From Fragum whitleyi (Eukaryota; Mollusca; Bivalvia; Cardiida; Cardiidae): a DNA stretch of 64,000 bases. Positions 1-12,900 of this stretch are shown piece after piece. The translations under genes were made by a program, and so were the position numbers. Location of the stretch: NCBI GenBank assembly GCA_948146395.1, contig OX411543.1, positions 51,688,017 through 51,752,016 on the forward strand. Reading direction: 5' to 3'. A model generated the notes under the pieces. It saw only the letters and a list, made by a program, of their open reading frames with translations, made no database searches and was not told where the DNA came from. Every line of letters starts with the position of its first letter. The stretch's first letter is position 1.

Positions 1-259
1 ACACACAAACAATTACAAGTCTACAAATACTTTTCTAGTATTCTTCATTACAAAATGAATTAAGTTCAATTTGTTAGGAAATAACAGATGAGTTTTAAAC
101 AATACCACAGTATTAAAGATAACCGGTGCATGAGGTTTTTCGCGAATTTCACTTGTAAACCAAAAAAAGATTAAGATTACCCTATGCATCCACATAGTCT
201 GATCAGCCACCACTTTGCAGTTGTTAGACAGCCATTGATTCCAAAGTATCTTTATGCCT

Positions 260-520
260 ACCTGTCAGGCAAAAAGGGACCATCTAGGTGGTGCTTAAAG
301 TGTCGATCATAGGTAGTCTACCCAGCCTGCGCAGACTGACTAGGGTCAAAACTTTTTGCACTTTGATGATTTTCTGAATCCAGAAATTTATTCTACCTTC
401 CCATGTAATCATTTCCAAAATATGCCTTGTGCTTGACTTATACTGGATCCAATCCTTTTTTCAAATATGTATTTAACAAAGTTCCCAGATGGTCCCAATT
501 TTGTGTGACGTGTCATATAT
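260..520. mobile_element. M6 MITE
   Basis: ACCTGTCAGGCAAAAAGGGA at the left and TCCCAATTTTGTGTGACGTG at the right; interior GCGCAGACTGACTAGGGTCA. Sits 66 bp from the donor of SRCR exon 10. Confidence 0.72.
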
Positions 521-585
521 CTATGTGTTTGATACAAAAATGTCATGCACAGGCTCATATTGTAGAATTCAAATAAAAAAATTAC

Positions 586-903
586 CTGAATCTTTGTAAC
601 ATACAGCTCCAGCCCTCAGAGAAGACTGACACACAAAGTAGTCTCCAATCACACACTGATCGAACGCTGTCTCATTACCCAGACAAACCACATGGGACAG
701 TAATGTGGGTGTGAACCTCATCTTGGCATAGAAACTAGCAACACCACCGGTAAATCCTTTACCCCTAGTCTTACAGAAGATATTTGCCTCCGTGTCACTC
801 CATCCATCACGACAGATCTCACCCCATAGATGGTGCATATAAACACTGACCCTTCCGTAACTTGCATTGTTGAACTGATCATCAAATAGCTCATACTTGA
901 TCT
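586..903 (-). CDS. SRCR gene exon 10: complete SRCR domain 6
   Basis: Phase 1-1 exon of 318 nt. It encodes [40 protein letters not shown], the loop [10 protein letters not shown], then [18 protein letters not shown] and GAVCYKDS. Six cysteines; NAS and NET are sequons. It ends at TTCAG|GTAATT with no stop codon, so further exons lie left of the window. Closest in layout to domain 3, which also has a Cys-Tyr-Lys ending. Confidence 0.93.
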
Positions 904-3900
904 CTGTTAGAAAGGAAAGACAAAAGTTTTGCAAAAACAAGAGGGCAATATGGGTCTTAAATTGTACACTAAAAAGCTTTAAATTGAAACACTAGTTATT
1001 GAGAAGAAGTCAGATTTTGACAAACAAACAATATTCATGTACTAACAATAGGGAAGTCTTTTAAATTCATAGATATTCTGAACAAGTTTCATGATACAAA
1101 ACTGACCTTACCCATTTTTTTTTAACTCAAGATCAAGAGTGAATGTGCAAAAAATGGTACATTTAGAGAGTAAGAAGATTTTACAAAGATATGAACAGGT
1201 GCTTTACTCTTTGATCTGATATGACCTGGCATGTGATGAAATATTTTAGTTTTTATAGATGAATTTTGAAACATCTTTAAATACAGTAAAACCTGGTAAA
1301 AGCGATCACAAAGGGTACCATCAGAATATGGTCGCTCATGGGAATGGTCTTTTAATACAATATTTCATGATAATTGAGACAGGTAACTTTGATAGCATAA
1401 ATAGACTGTCGCACAAGTCTTTCCAAATCCAATGAGAATTATTATCTGATTAAGATGATTCTAATGGGTTCCAACAACAAAATATTCAATACTTAATTTT
1501 CGTTTAACAATTACCATTGTAGAAATTTTGTTAATGGTGAAGGGACTTTTTATGATATCATTTAATCAAATTGGTCGCATCATAGAAGTGTTCGCTTGAG
1601 CAATTAGTTTCCTACCTGGTTCTGGTTCATCCTCGTGACAACACACAGCCACATAATGATACAAGGTAGATGTACAGCTCACTTGTTTATCATAGTCACA
1701 ATCCAACAAGCTTGTTTCTGATCCATTACACTGTATATACGGTCTGGCTAGGTGCTTATAATATTTCCCATACGCCCCCTGTGGTAGGATGGTCCCACAC
1801 TGATATCCCAGCTCCTTACACGCCAGTTTGGCGTAATCCACTTTAAAACCCTGGTCACACAGTCCAACCCAAGACTCTCTTTCATAGATCTCTAGGACAC
1901 CAGAATATTCATTACCACCTGCTAGTCTAACTGTAAACATAAATCATAGATTTGAATTAATATTAAAGATTACAATTATTCTTGTGACAGAAAGTAACTT
2001 TAGACAAACAAACTGAAAATTTCAACAGTCTGATTTCTTTCTCTTTCTAAACAACCTGAATATTAACTTCTATCACTCAGCATTTAAGAATCTTTTAAAT
2101 AAGTTCACTTGTATAATTTTCCTCTTTTTTCCTCAAAATACAATCATTTGAACTTCCCTTTTTATCATTTTTTTAGCTGAAGATTTCATAAGAGACCTTT
2201 CAAAGTGTAAATACAAACAAGACGTCTTTGTGAATTGCAGCAATTTTTTAACTTTGAACTTGACAGATGACCTTGACCTTGTCACAAGACCTTGACGTTG
2301 GTATCTCTAGATGTGCATGATTGAGATCTGTCATCATTACAAGTATGAACATTGTATCTTGAATAACCTTGAAGTTATTGGCAATGTTAAGTTTTCTGGT
2401 TAATTTTAGCCCACATAAAGACATAACGATAGATAGATAGACAGACAACAGTAAAACAATATGCCCCCGATCTTTCGATGCAGGGGATAAAAAGCCTAAT
2501 ACTTTTGCATATGTCTATATATTTAAAGATGAAGTTCTTTATTAACCCTTCCAATTTTAACCCTTTGCCGTTTAATCCCTGCTTTTAACATGCCTGTGAT
2601 TTTATGATTGAGAAGAAATTGTGAAAAAAAGAAGAAATTGCTTCTGACAAGCAATTTCTTCTTTTTCCACACTATTTTCTACCCTACTGAATGGTTATTT
2701 TTCAAATTAAATCCTCTTTAAATTATCATCTGCAAAACCTTTGAATTTGGACAGGTCCAAAATTTTGTAAAACAGGAAAGGGTTAAATCAAGGATGTTAC
2801 CTTTATTAAAGCAGATGACATGGGCACTCTCATTACAAGAGTCCACCCCCTGTCTCCACCCTAGATTACCGCACATGTACAATGTCTCAGGATTGTTACA
2901 GATCAGTCTATTCAGGAAGTAGGGTTGTAGGTTTGAGCCTTTTACAGGTGTCTTTACAGCACCATCAGCATAGCCCTTCATTCTACAGACCTAAAATAAG
3001 AGAGAAAAAGGGCCATTTAAGCAAACAAGTAATCTCTACATTGAACATAAGCTTTTTTTCTTATATTTGACCCTGTGCCCTAGTTTTTGACAAGACTTGA
3101 CCCCAAATTTGAACTTTACCTAGATCTCATAAAGATAAACAACCTGACCAAGACATTTAAGCAAAAATCTGATAGCTAGAGTGTAAACAAGATTTTTCTA
3201 GAACTTGACACTGTGACCTTGTTATTTACCCCATTCTACCCAATTTCTAACTAGTTCTAGATCTCATAGGGTCATTAATTCTGACCTTAATGAAGAGTCC
3301 TGCAATATTTGGTTCTACCAGATGTCAATTAAAGAAAATTTCGGTGGACGACACATGACTGACATATGAAAGAACCTGTACAAAGGGGGAATCATTTGTA
3401 CTAAGTCAAGCTTAAGGTTAAATTTTCATAACTATCATTGTAATAATTAATGATGTTATTACTTACCAAGTTAGCATCATTATTTGTCCACTCTTCAGTA
3501 CAAATAGATCCATTGACACCATCATATGTAATCTGTACACGACCTACAGTGGGCAGTTTACCCCCAACAATATCAATCTGTATACCTGAAAATTTCAACA
3601 AATATTAATGCAAATCAACTAATCATGATACAATTTTAGAATAATTTCTGCTTATTTTTGCAAGTTTCATGAAGATATCTTCAATAGCAACAGGGGTGAT
3701 GACCAAGGTTAGAGTTTGTGACACCAACACCTAAAGCAAAAAAAATAACTCCAATGCGAACAAAGCCAAGAAGATGACAATACCTCTAGTTGTCTCCAAA
3801 AACAGCCAAGTTCAAAAACAAAAAGTAACACCAGCATATGAATATAAATCAAGGGCTTAGAGCAACTCTGTAGTAAGTACCTATTTTAATATAGGCACTT

Positions 3901-6900
3901 GAGGCAGAGTTCTTTTGAAACAATATTTTTTGAGTACAAAATCACAAGGTTGTCTTTAAAAGAAAGGCCTATAAAAAGTTGGAAAATATATCTACCTGAG
4001 GTTTTGTAACAGAGCACTGATGCTGGGGCACATCTGAATCTCATGGGCTCCCCCCACTGGGTGTACAAACATTGCTCTAGACTCGTCTCGTTACCACGGC
4101 AATGTACATCCACCAACCAGTATGGGAGTCTTGCACTCAAGTCAGCAGGCCCAAATGCCACACCTCCTATGAATCCTTTGTTCAACTGCCGACATGTCAC
4201 ATTAGCCGATGCATCATTCCACTTTGTATTACAAGCTTGACCCCATAGCCCAGAATGCCTGACCTCAACACGTCCCCAGTAATCCTCACCCCCAGTCAGT
4301 CTGATTTCAAATGCTGTAAAAACAAGATGTGTTTGTCAAACACAAATGCCCCTGTAACAGCACTTTTCAGAATACCGACCTTAGCAGATGTAGGCTTGTT
4401 TCTTGAATAGACTTAAATGAACCTCACATGTTAACTTTTTAAGAAGTTAGACCTTGACGGATGACCTTAAGTTTGTCACATGACCTTGATTTTTATATCA
4501 GCAGATGTGTATCAATTAGAAACTATCATCATGCCAAATTATGATCATTGAATCTTCAATAGGGTTGAAGTAATTGGCAATGTTATATTTTGCAGACAGA
4601 CAGACCGATGGACAGACAGACAGACAGATCTTTCGATACAAACATGCAAATTTCATATGGGTTAATCAATGGTTTAAAAATACTTAATTTTCTCACTTGT
4701 CCATGTACAAACTGGTGGTTGAATTTCACTTATCTGTCTTGAAAAATAATTTATCCAAATTTTCGGTTATTCTCTCTTTGAAACAAACATTACCTTTAAT
4801 AGTTCAGCAATGTTTCGGAAGTCATAAACTTTAACAGTGTTAACCGTGGTTTCCTAATGAATTCATTAGGAAAACTTGGTTAACATTGAGAAAGATAATG
4901 AGTTCCCAAATGTTGCAGAACTATTACAGGTCCACAACCTTAAAAGGGGAGAATATTGGCCTTTCTTAAATTAATTCTTTCTTAAATTGATTGATTGAAT
5001 TGAGTTTTACACCGCTTTTAATGTTATTTCAGTTATATCGTGGTGGCTGGAGCACCTAACAATGGATTCCTGGTATTTCTCTTACCAGTACAACAATCAC
5101 ATCCTTTCCTAGCCTCCAGCTGCTATCTCACATGGGTCTACGATTATCAACCCATTGGTTTTGCTTTTTTAAATGCTGTAGACAAAGAAGTATAGAATAC
5201 TCTGATAATAGGAAAAACTGTTTTATATATGATTTCTATTACTAGTGAAAATAACTATAACCTGCAAAATGAAACCCCTATCAATGTTCTGTAATTTTGT
5301 TCTTGAATCTAGATCCACTTGTCCTTGGACAAGTTTCTAAAAAAAGTCACTTGTCCACAGGTTAGACAGCCCAAGTGAGACAAGTTTGCTATTGGAATCC
5401 CACACTCCTTGGGTAAAAACTAAGGACTAATTTTTAAACAAGAACATCACTAGCAGAAGCCACAATCAGCTGTAGGTAATTAATACAGAAAAAATTGAAG
5501 TAAAAAAGGGCTATATTCTTACAAAACTGCATTTGGAGATATACCTCTTGATTTTATGTATTGCTTTTGCGATGTTGGACAGATATCACAAGTTTCAAGT
5601 GAAAATCTCTAATATAGTTGCAATATAGGCAAGGTCAATTCTTGTCATACTGCCAATGCCAAGGTTAAAGTGATGGGCATAAATAAACACAAAACAAAAA
5701 CAGCTAAGATGCTTTGTGTTCTAAATTCTGATAGCCTGTGCTCAGCGCAAAACAGTTGTAACTGCCTATTTCTTAATAGGCAGTTACAACTGTTTGGCAT
5801 TTAGCCATCGATTTGTTTTATGATATTATGTATGCATTTTTTTTCCTACATTATAATTGTTTATTTGCAGTTGGTTCATACTCATATCATGTGCATGCTA
5901 TTTCAATGATTGATAGAAGTAACATTGAACAAAATCCTAGTTTTACTTACTTCTATTAACTTTGTCTTTTGTAGTATTATGACACACCACAGAGGCTCTG
6001 TGTGAGTAATCACATAGTCTGGAATCACTCGTGTTCTGACACTCGTGGATAGAGGATTCTGTCCCATTACAGGTAAAAGTGAAGGACTTGTCAACATTAC
6101 TGGAAAACATAATTATAAACATAATTATAATACAATAAACACACAACAGAGACCTTGCAAGAGTAATCACATAGTCTACAGACAAACAAGAGACCCTGTA
6201 AGAGATATCACATAGTCTGGAATCACTTGTGTTCTTACACTCATGAATAGAGAATTCTGTCCAATTACAGGTAGACATGAAGGACTTGTCAACATTACTG
6301 GAAAATTAAACTATAAACATTATAATACAATGACACACCACAGAGGCCCTGTGTGAGTAGTCAAGTTTGAGGTAGGTCTCCTGAGTTTAGTACTAATGAC
6401 AAAGAGAATTAGTTTTGGCAGTCAGAATTAATTATTCTGACTTTGTAAATGACACCTAGCATTATGACTGAAAATAACAACTTTTGTATTGACATTGAAA
6501 TTGCACCATTTTCCATTTACCGGTATTCTCGAGTTTTGATTAAGATATGTTTTATTTTCTTTTTTTTCGCTTTCATTATTAGATTTTCACCATCCAAAAT
6601 CATTCACCATGTCAATTTCATGATGTTATCTATAGAAAAAAGGCAGTGTAGGTTAAGATCAGACTGCACATCTCTGCAGACTGATTGTAGTCTATACTGC
6701 ATCGTTCAACACCAGAAGTCTGTGATTCCATGATTCCTTGTTAAAAAGATGGGACTCCGTCATTTTAAATGTATGGAGTCCAATGGACTCCCAGGATTAT
6801 ACAAGAATGTTTTAAGAAAAAGAATGCACAGGGCAAATTCCTTTTAGATCCTTGTAAAACTCTAAATCTTTTCAAAACAAAAGTTGTTAAAGATAACATA

Positions 6901-9900
6901 TAATGCATGCACATAGTAAATTTTGAACAAAACATCTTTTGAGGGAAAAACTTGTGGAAAAGAAGGTATTGCTTGTAAAAAGCAATTTCTTTTTTTTTTA
7001 CAATGATCTCCCAATATGAAAATTTGGACTTCTTTCTTTGAGCTTGGACCCCTTGGTATGATAAGTTTGGAGTCCAATGGACTCCTTATTCACATATATT
7101 AGTGTCAGAGAGGGATAATTCTGGCTCAGAATATCATGAGCAAAAATATCTCATTTAGCCAAATCCAAGAAGAATTTAAGAATTTCTGGCAAGAAGTCCT
7201 ACAAAATCCTTTTCTAAATTTCATTTGGCTTTGAGATTTTAATTTTTTTAACCACTTTCAATGATATTTCCCACAGAAAAATGATAGAATCCCGCAACAT
7301 CTCAACCTAAAATGATCCCTGGTCAATCCCTCAGCCTGCACTGCCTGCCAAAAATTGTGTGAACAAAAGGTATATGCCATGAGGAGGATAAAGATTACCT
7401 GAGATCTGCAGGACCTAAAGCAGAACAACATTCAGCCACACCAAATACAAATCCAAGCTCTTGGCAGACATGAGTAGCTGCAGCATCGTTCCATCCTGTG
7501 TCACACACGTCTCCCCATTTATAGTTGTTAAAAACCTGGACTGCTCCAACACCTTGTGTGGATAGAGGTGTTTGCAATCTCACTGAAATTAGCAAAATAT
7601 TTCAAGATTATTCAGGGTTTGATGCTAACAGTCAGAGGTACAGTCAGATAAGAAGGGGTATTTCAAAATAAAAATCTTCATTTCTCGTTGAAACCCTATG
7701 TTGTGGTTACTTATTTTAATCATCTCAACATTAATATCCATTCTTAGCTCATTTGCACAGTTATTCCACTAGTGTAATAACACTCATGTAATATCAAAAA
7801 TACTCAACAGGTTTATTTCACTCCCGCGACGTAAGTCATATTATAATTCGAAATAAAAAGTAGCCCTCTATTTGTAGCTCTGAATAGTGCAATGGGATCC
7901 CGAGAATCCCAAAGTATTGGGAGGGAACCTATTAAATCAAAGCAAAGGATTCCGTCAGGATCCTTCTATATCCATAAAATAAGGTTTTTCTCTTTATTCC
8001 AAGCCAAGGTTCTAACTAAACTTTGTTCTTTACATTTTAAGGAACAAGGTGAAGGTAGAACCCTTGGCTTACAAAGATACTAGAATAGATCAACAACCTA
8101 TTCTATTCCTTACCCCCTTTTTAACATTCTACCTTTCTAAATGACAGAAGGGATCCAAGATTATCCAGGGCAATCATGATGGTAGCAAGTAGGGAATCCT
8201 GCAGGACCCCATTGAAAAATAAAATATGAAGGCTTCAAACCCTTCTACTCTTCAAAAGTTACATCCCATATTAAAGTTTCCTTGTTGAAAACAGCGACCT
8301 TCAAAAATGTCTAAGACCTTGAATGAAGAAATTCAGTGTTCCCACTGGTTTTTCAATCTAGGGGTAAAAATAGGTATTTTACAGCATGCATGTAACCCCT
8401 CTATATAACCCAAAGAAGGCTGGTTGCAAAAATTTGGGGTACAAGCTTCAATTTAGGGGTAAATCACACCCATTTGGCGGGTGTGGGGAACACTCACATT
8501 CACATAGTTATCCACTGAAAAGTCTTGTCACAAACAATAAAGATATTATATGAGAATATTAAAGCTCCATCACTTACAATTTGAAAGATATAACCAAAGT
8601 TGAAGTTATTATATTGAAATTAAGTAACCTTCACAAAATGACCTTGAATGGTTACCTTGACTTTGTTATCCGCTGATAGGTCTTGTCACAAGCAAAGCAA
8701 ATGTGAAGTATATGATATCTAGATCTATATCACTAGCCATTGCAAAGTCATGGCCAAATGTTGAAGTTGAACTTTTACACATAATTGACCTTCAAAAATG
8801 ACCTCGATCTTCAGTGATGATATTGTAGTTTGTAATTACAGAAATGTCTTGTCACATGTAATAGACACATGGCCTATGAAGGTTCTATCACCACCATTCC
8901 GAAGTAATGGCCAATGTTGAAGTTTTTATGTTGAAAGTATGTAACCTTGAAAGTGTACCTTGAACTTAACTGATGGCTTTGGTATCAACTTAGATTTCTT
9001 GTCACAAGTAATACACATGTGAAAATACACAACTGCAAAGTGATGGCAATAGTTAAAGTAGAAAATCTGACCTTCAAAATGACCTTGAGCAAAACCTTGA
9101 AACTGATACCTACAGTGTGCCTAGGTGGCCTAGTGGTAAATGCACTCGACCTGTTACCTGGAGTTCTGTGGTTTCGAGCCCCACTGTCACCAGGGTGTGT
9201 TTATGGGCAAAACACTTATAGCCAGCCCCAGTTCACCTAGCTGTAAAACTTGGTAGCAGTGGGTTTAAACCACTGTCTCTCTCACAGGGACATGAAAACA
9301 TCCGTGCCCGAGGTTATAAAACTTTTCTCAAGCTCAACTGAGAATTTTCTCAAATTTTGAATTTAAATAAATGTATGAAAATAAGAGTTTATAATAATGA
9401 GTTGTTATTTATAACATTTTATAAATATTATCTTTTATGTTATTACATTTAAATGAGTATTACACAAGAATAATGGCTTTAATCTCAAATTTAAATTTTA
9501 GAAAATTTTGAATTGAGAATGAAAAAGTCTTATAACCTCTGGCCCAGGTTTGAGTGTTAGAGACAATAGAGAGTGATACTATAAGCTTAAGCTGTCGTAG
9601 CAAGCGAACTAAAATATATTGGTATAAACTAAAATGTCTTGTCACAAGAAATAGACATGTAGCATATGAATCATACATCACTTATCAGTCCGAAGTTATG
9701 GCCAAACTTTAAGTTTTTTGGTGAAATTCTAAAATTAACATTGAAAGTATTATCTTAACTTTGACTGATAAATAGCAACAGCTATTTTGTCAACTGTCTT
9801 GTCACAAGCAATACACATATGAAATATGAAGAATGTGTCCCTTGTAATTGCAAAGAAAATGCCAATTAATTCAACAGGTAAATCTCATGCATATTTGACC

Positions 9901-12900
9901 TTGAAAAATGACATTGACCTCAAGTGGTGACCTTGAACTTCCAATTGGTACCTACAGAAAGGTCTCGTCTCACACAATAGGCATGAGAAATTTCAAGGCT
10001 CTATCAATTATAACTCAAAAGTTGGTTAATGTCAAAGTTTTAATATTGAAATTAAGTGACCTTCAAAGTATGACCTTGTCAATGACTAATGATGCTGACT
10101 TTGTAATCAACAGAGAGGTCTTGTCAAAAGCAGAACACAGTGTAAGATAAAGGCTATATCACTTACCTTTACAAAGCAATGGCCGGTGTCAGAACTTAAA
10201 TTTTATATATAGGCTTATTTTACAATAAAAATGACCATGACCTTGGGTGATGACCTTGAAGTTTGTACCTACAGACAGGTTATCAGGCAATGGATATTTG
10301 AAATATGAAGGTGCTTACGCTTACAAATCAAAAGTATCCCCAAAAATTTTAAGCGACAAACGTACAAAAATACAAAAACGCTGCCTGGGTAAAAAATAAT
10401 TATGCCCCCGATCTATGAAAGAAGAGGCAAAGTGCCGGGCCTGAACTACAAAAAGACTTAAGTTTTTAAATCTTAATTAAGTAAAATGGTTATCAATAAT
10501 TTCAATTCTTTATCACAATTTTCTAGGAGAAAAGCCATCAGTGTAATGTATTGCATTATTTGGTGTAGCTGTGAAGGTCTCGAGCTTTTCAGCCGAAATA
10601 ATGGCGGGATTTTGTCCAAGAGGAGTAACTTTGCAGAGATAAATATCTATCCATATCTTTTTTCACGTAATTTGTGAGTTACATACTTTTAAAAGTTATT
10701 CTGCAAATTGCTACTCAACTTCATAATATGTGCGTCATATAGATATTTATATAAGACTACAGCTATTTCTAATTTTGCATCATATTTGTATTTGTATTGA
10801 GATTAAGCCTAGATTAGCCTAGGCGGACCCAAGAGCGGGGTGAATACTCTCAATATTAATGGAATGCGGTTTATATGAGGTTTAGGGAAAGTGTTAGAAA
10901 TATACCAAACATATTGGTAAACAAGTGAGAAGAACCGGTATGGTTGCTTCGGTGAAAATGTAAAGTTTGACGTATGCCTAACGTCAGAAAAACGTCACGT
11001 CAAATAGATTGAAAACGTCGACGTTTTTCGCACGATTTGATATCGTACACAAATAGGGGAGATGGGCGCTAGTCAGGCCTCGGTGCATGTTCGGCAGTTA
11101 GCTTTATATGGTCACCGAAAAAGAGAGTTTGAAATGAAAATTTTATGTAACTAATGGTAATTAAATCAACCACAAAAATTTCGTTCACTTCGGAAGATAT
11201 AACTATTTTGGAAGCAAAATTTCGTTTTCTCATTCTGGAAGTAATTTTACATGAAGCTAATTTTGTTTTTAAAGTTTGGCCATTCATATGCGAAATAGTA
11301 AAAAAAATAGTTTTTATATCTATGTAAATATTGGAAAACGTTCTTTCAACTTAGACAATGAAAATACATTTACTGGCTACTGTAAAGTAGATACAGCGTT
11401 GAAATGATAGAAAATATGTATGGGGATAGTTCGGCCTTTTGGATCGGGAAAGGTTCGGCCATGAAAACAAGCGTGGTCTACGGTATGTTCGGTATGTGGT
11501 AAGTTCGGCAAATTCTACCTGACCTCTTTGACTCAAAGATACAAGCAACAGGAAAGCGATATAGGAGGGCGTTTGCTAGGATTAGAAAGGCTTTACTTAG
11601 CTTTACCTAAATGTATTAATTTCGGTAAAATATCTTTAACATTGAAAATCAAAATTAATTAAAAAGTGGCCGGACTAGCCCCTTTCTCTCCTACATGTAT
11701 AGGCCTACTTTATATTCACCTGTTTGATTATGACAGATGGCCCCGACATCCTCATGGTGATAACAATTATGGACACCCCACCCACTGTGTTTACACTGTG
11801 TGACACTCGTCTCATTGCCCTTACACATCAAATCATCGAGGTAGATCGGGACGTTTCTCTTTCCTGGACCAAATATACCGTTAGCTGCACCCTCCTGTGG
11901 AACATAAGAATATCATGTTAGACCGCACCGGCTGTGCAGGAGGGCAGAATAAAGGTAGATAGAATGAGCATTCTTAATTCAGGAAATCAGCAAAAAGTTT
12001 CGATCCTAGTCAGCCTGCACAGATCGCGGAGTGTGACAAGAAAAGATACACAAAACCTAGAAGGTCCTTTTTCGCTTGACACGACAGAAATTTACCATGA
12101 TGTGGCATTTTTTCGGATTATGACATATAAGGCTTTGCTTTTAAAATAAGGCTTTTATGTACAATTGCTTTTACCACACGATTCCGTAGAATATCATGAT
12201 AGAAGTAGAAATTGTCTTCTTCTTTTTTTGAAAGTACGATTTTGTCGACAACACGGAGACTAGAAAACATCTTATACAATGTACACACAAAGAAAAAAGA
12301 AATGCAACATCAAAATAATACTTTCAACAAAGCCAAAACATGAACCCAATCGATCATCTGTGGGTCATTCTACTGAGTATGTGAACTGGTACCTATTAAA
12401 CAAAATTTGGATCTGATGTAATATAAGTTACCAAAAATAATTGGGGCTTTTTAACCAGCGTCTGATCCAGGATCTAAGGAGAAGAGTTGATGAAGTGATT
12501 GTCTTCGCGTTTGGATATGGATAGAATTTTCTGTATATAGTTAGCGTGTTTAACACTCTAGGATTAGAGAGAATGGTCATCTTAAAATCTCATCTAGCAT
12601 ATTCGATGCAGCCATAGTTAATTGTGTAAGAATATTTTATGAAAAACACGTTCTTTTAACAACGGCCTATGCTCGGCGGTTGAGTGCTGGATGATGAAAG
12701 AAAATCTAAGTCGAAAAAGGGGCTAAGTTTGCACAAAATGCATCTAGACTTATACCCCTCGATAATATAGACTGCTCTTTTGATGGTGAACATGTGTGCC
12801 AAGTTTCAAGTGAATGCCTTCAGTAGAACCAGAGATACGCGCCTGATATCACAAAATGTCAAAAGTTTTAGCACGACGACAACGACGACACCAAGGCTGT

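Larger units (their letters stand above)
8510..10430 (+). repeat. Diverged 158-bp tandem array, interrupted
   Basis: The motif GTCTTGTCACAAG recurs near 8,524, 8,684, 8,848, 8,998, 9,646, 9,803, 9,965 and 10,118, a period of about 150-164 bp; each unit also has a GACCTTGA-type stretch and TATGGCCAA. The array is split by a SINE plus an M8 fold-back (9,115-9,600) and ends in TATGCCCCCGATCTATGAAA, a decayed form of the class-P terminus. Lies in SRCR intron 3. Confidence 0.75.

Noticed and set aside
13..213. Possible next SRCR exon on the minus strand at the left edge
   Set aside because: The translated frame has no SRCR motifs or cysteine pattern and no matching phase-1 acceptor; treated as intron.
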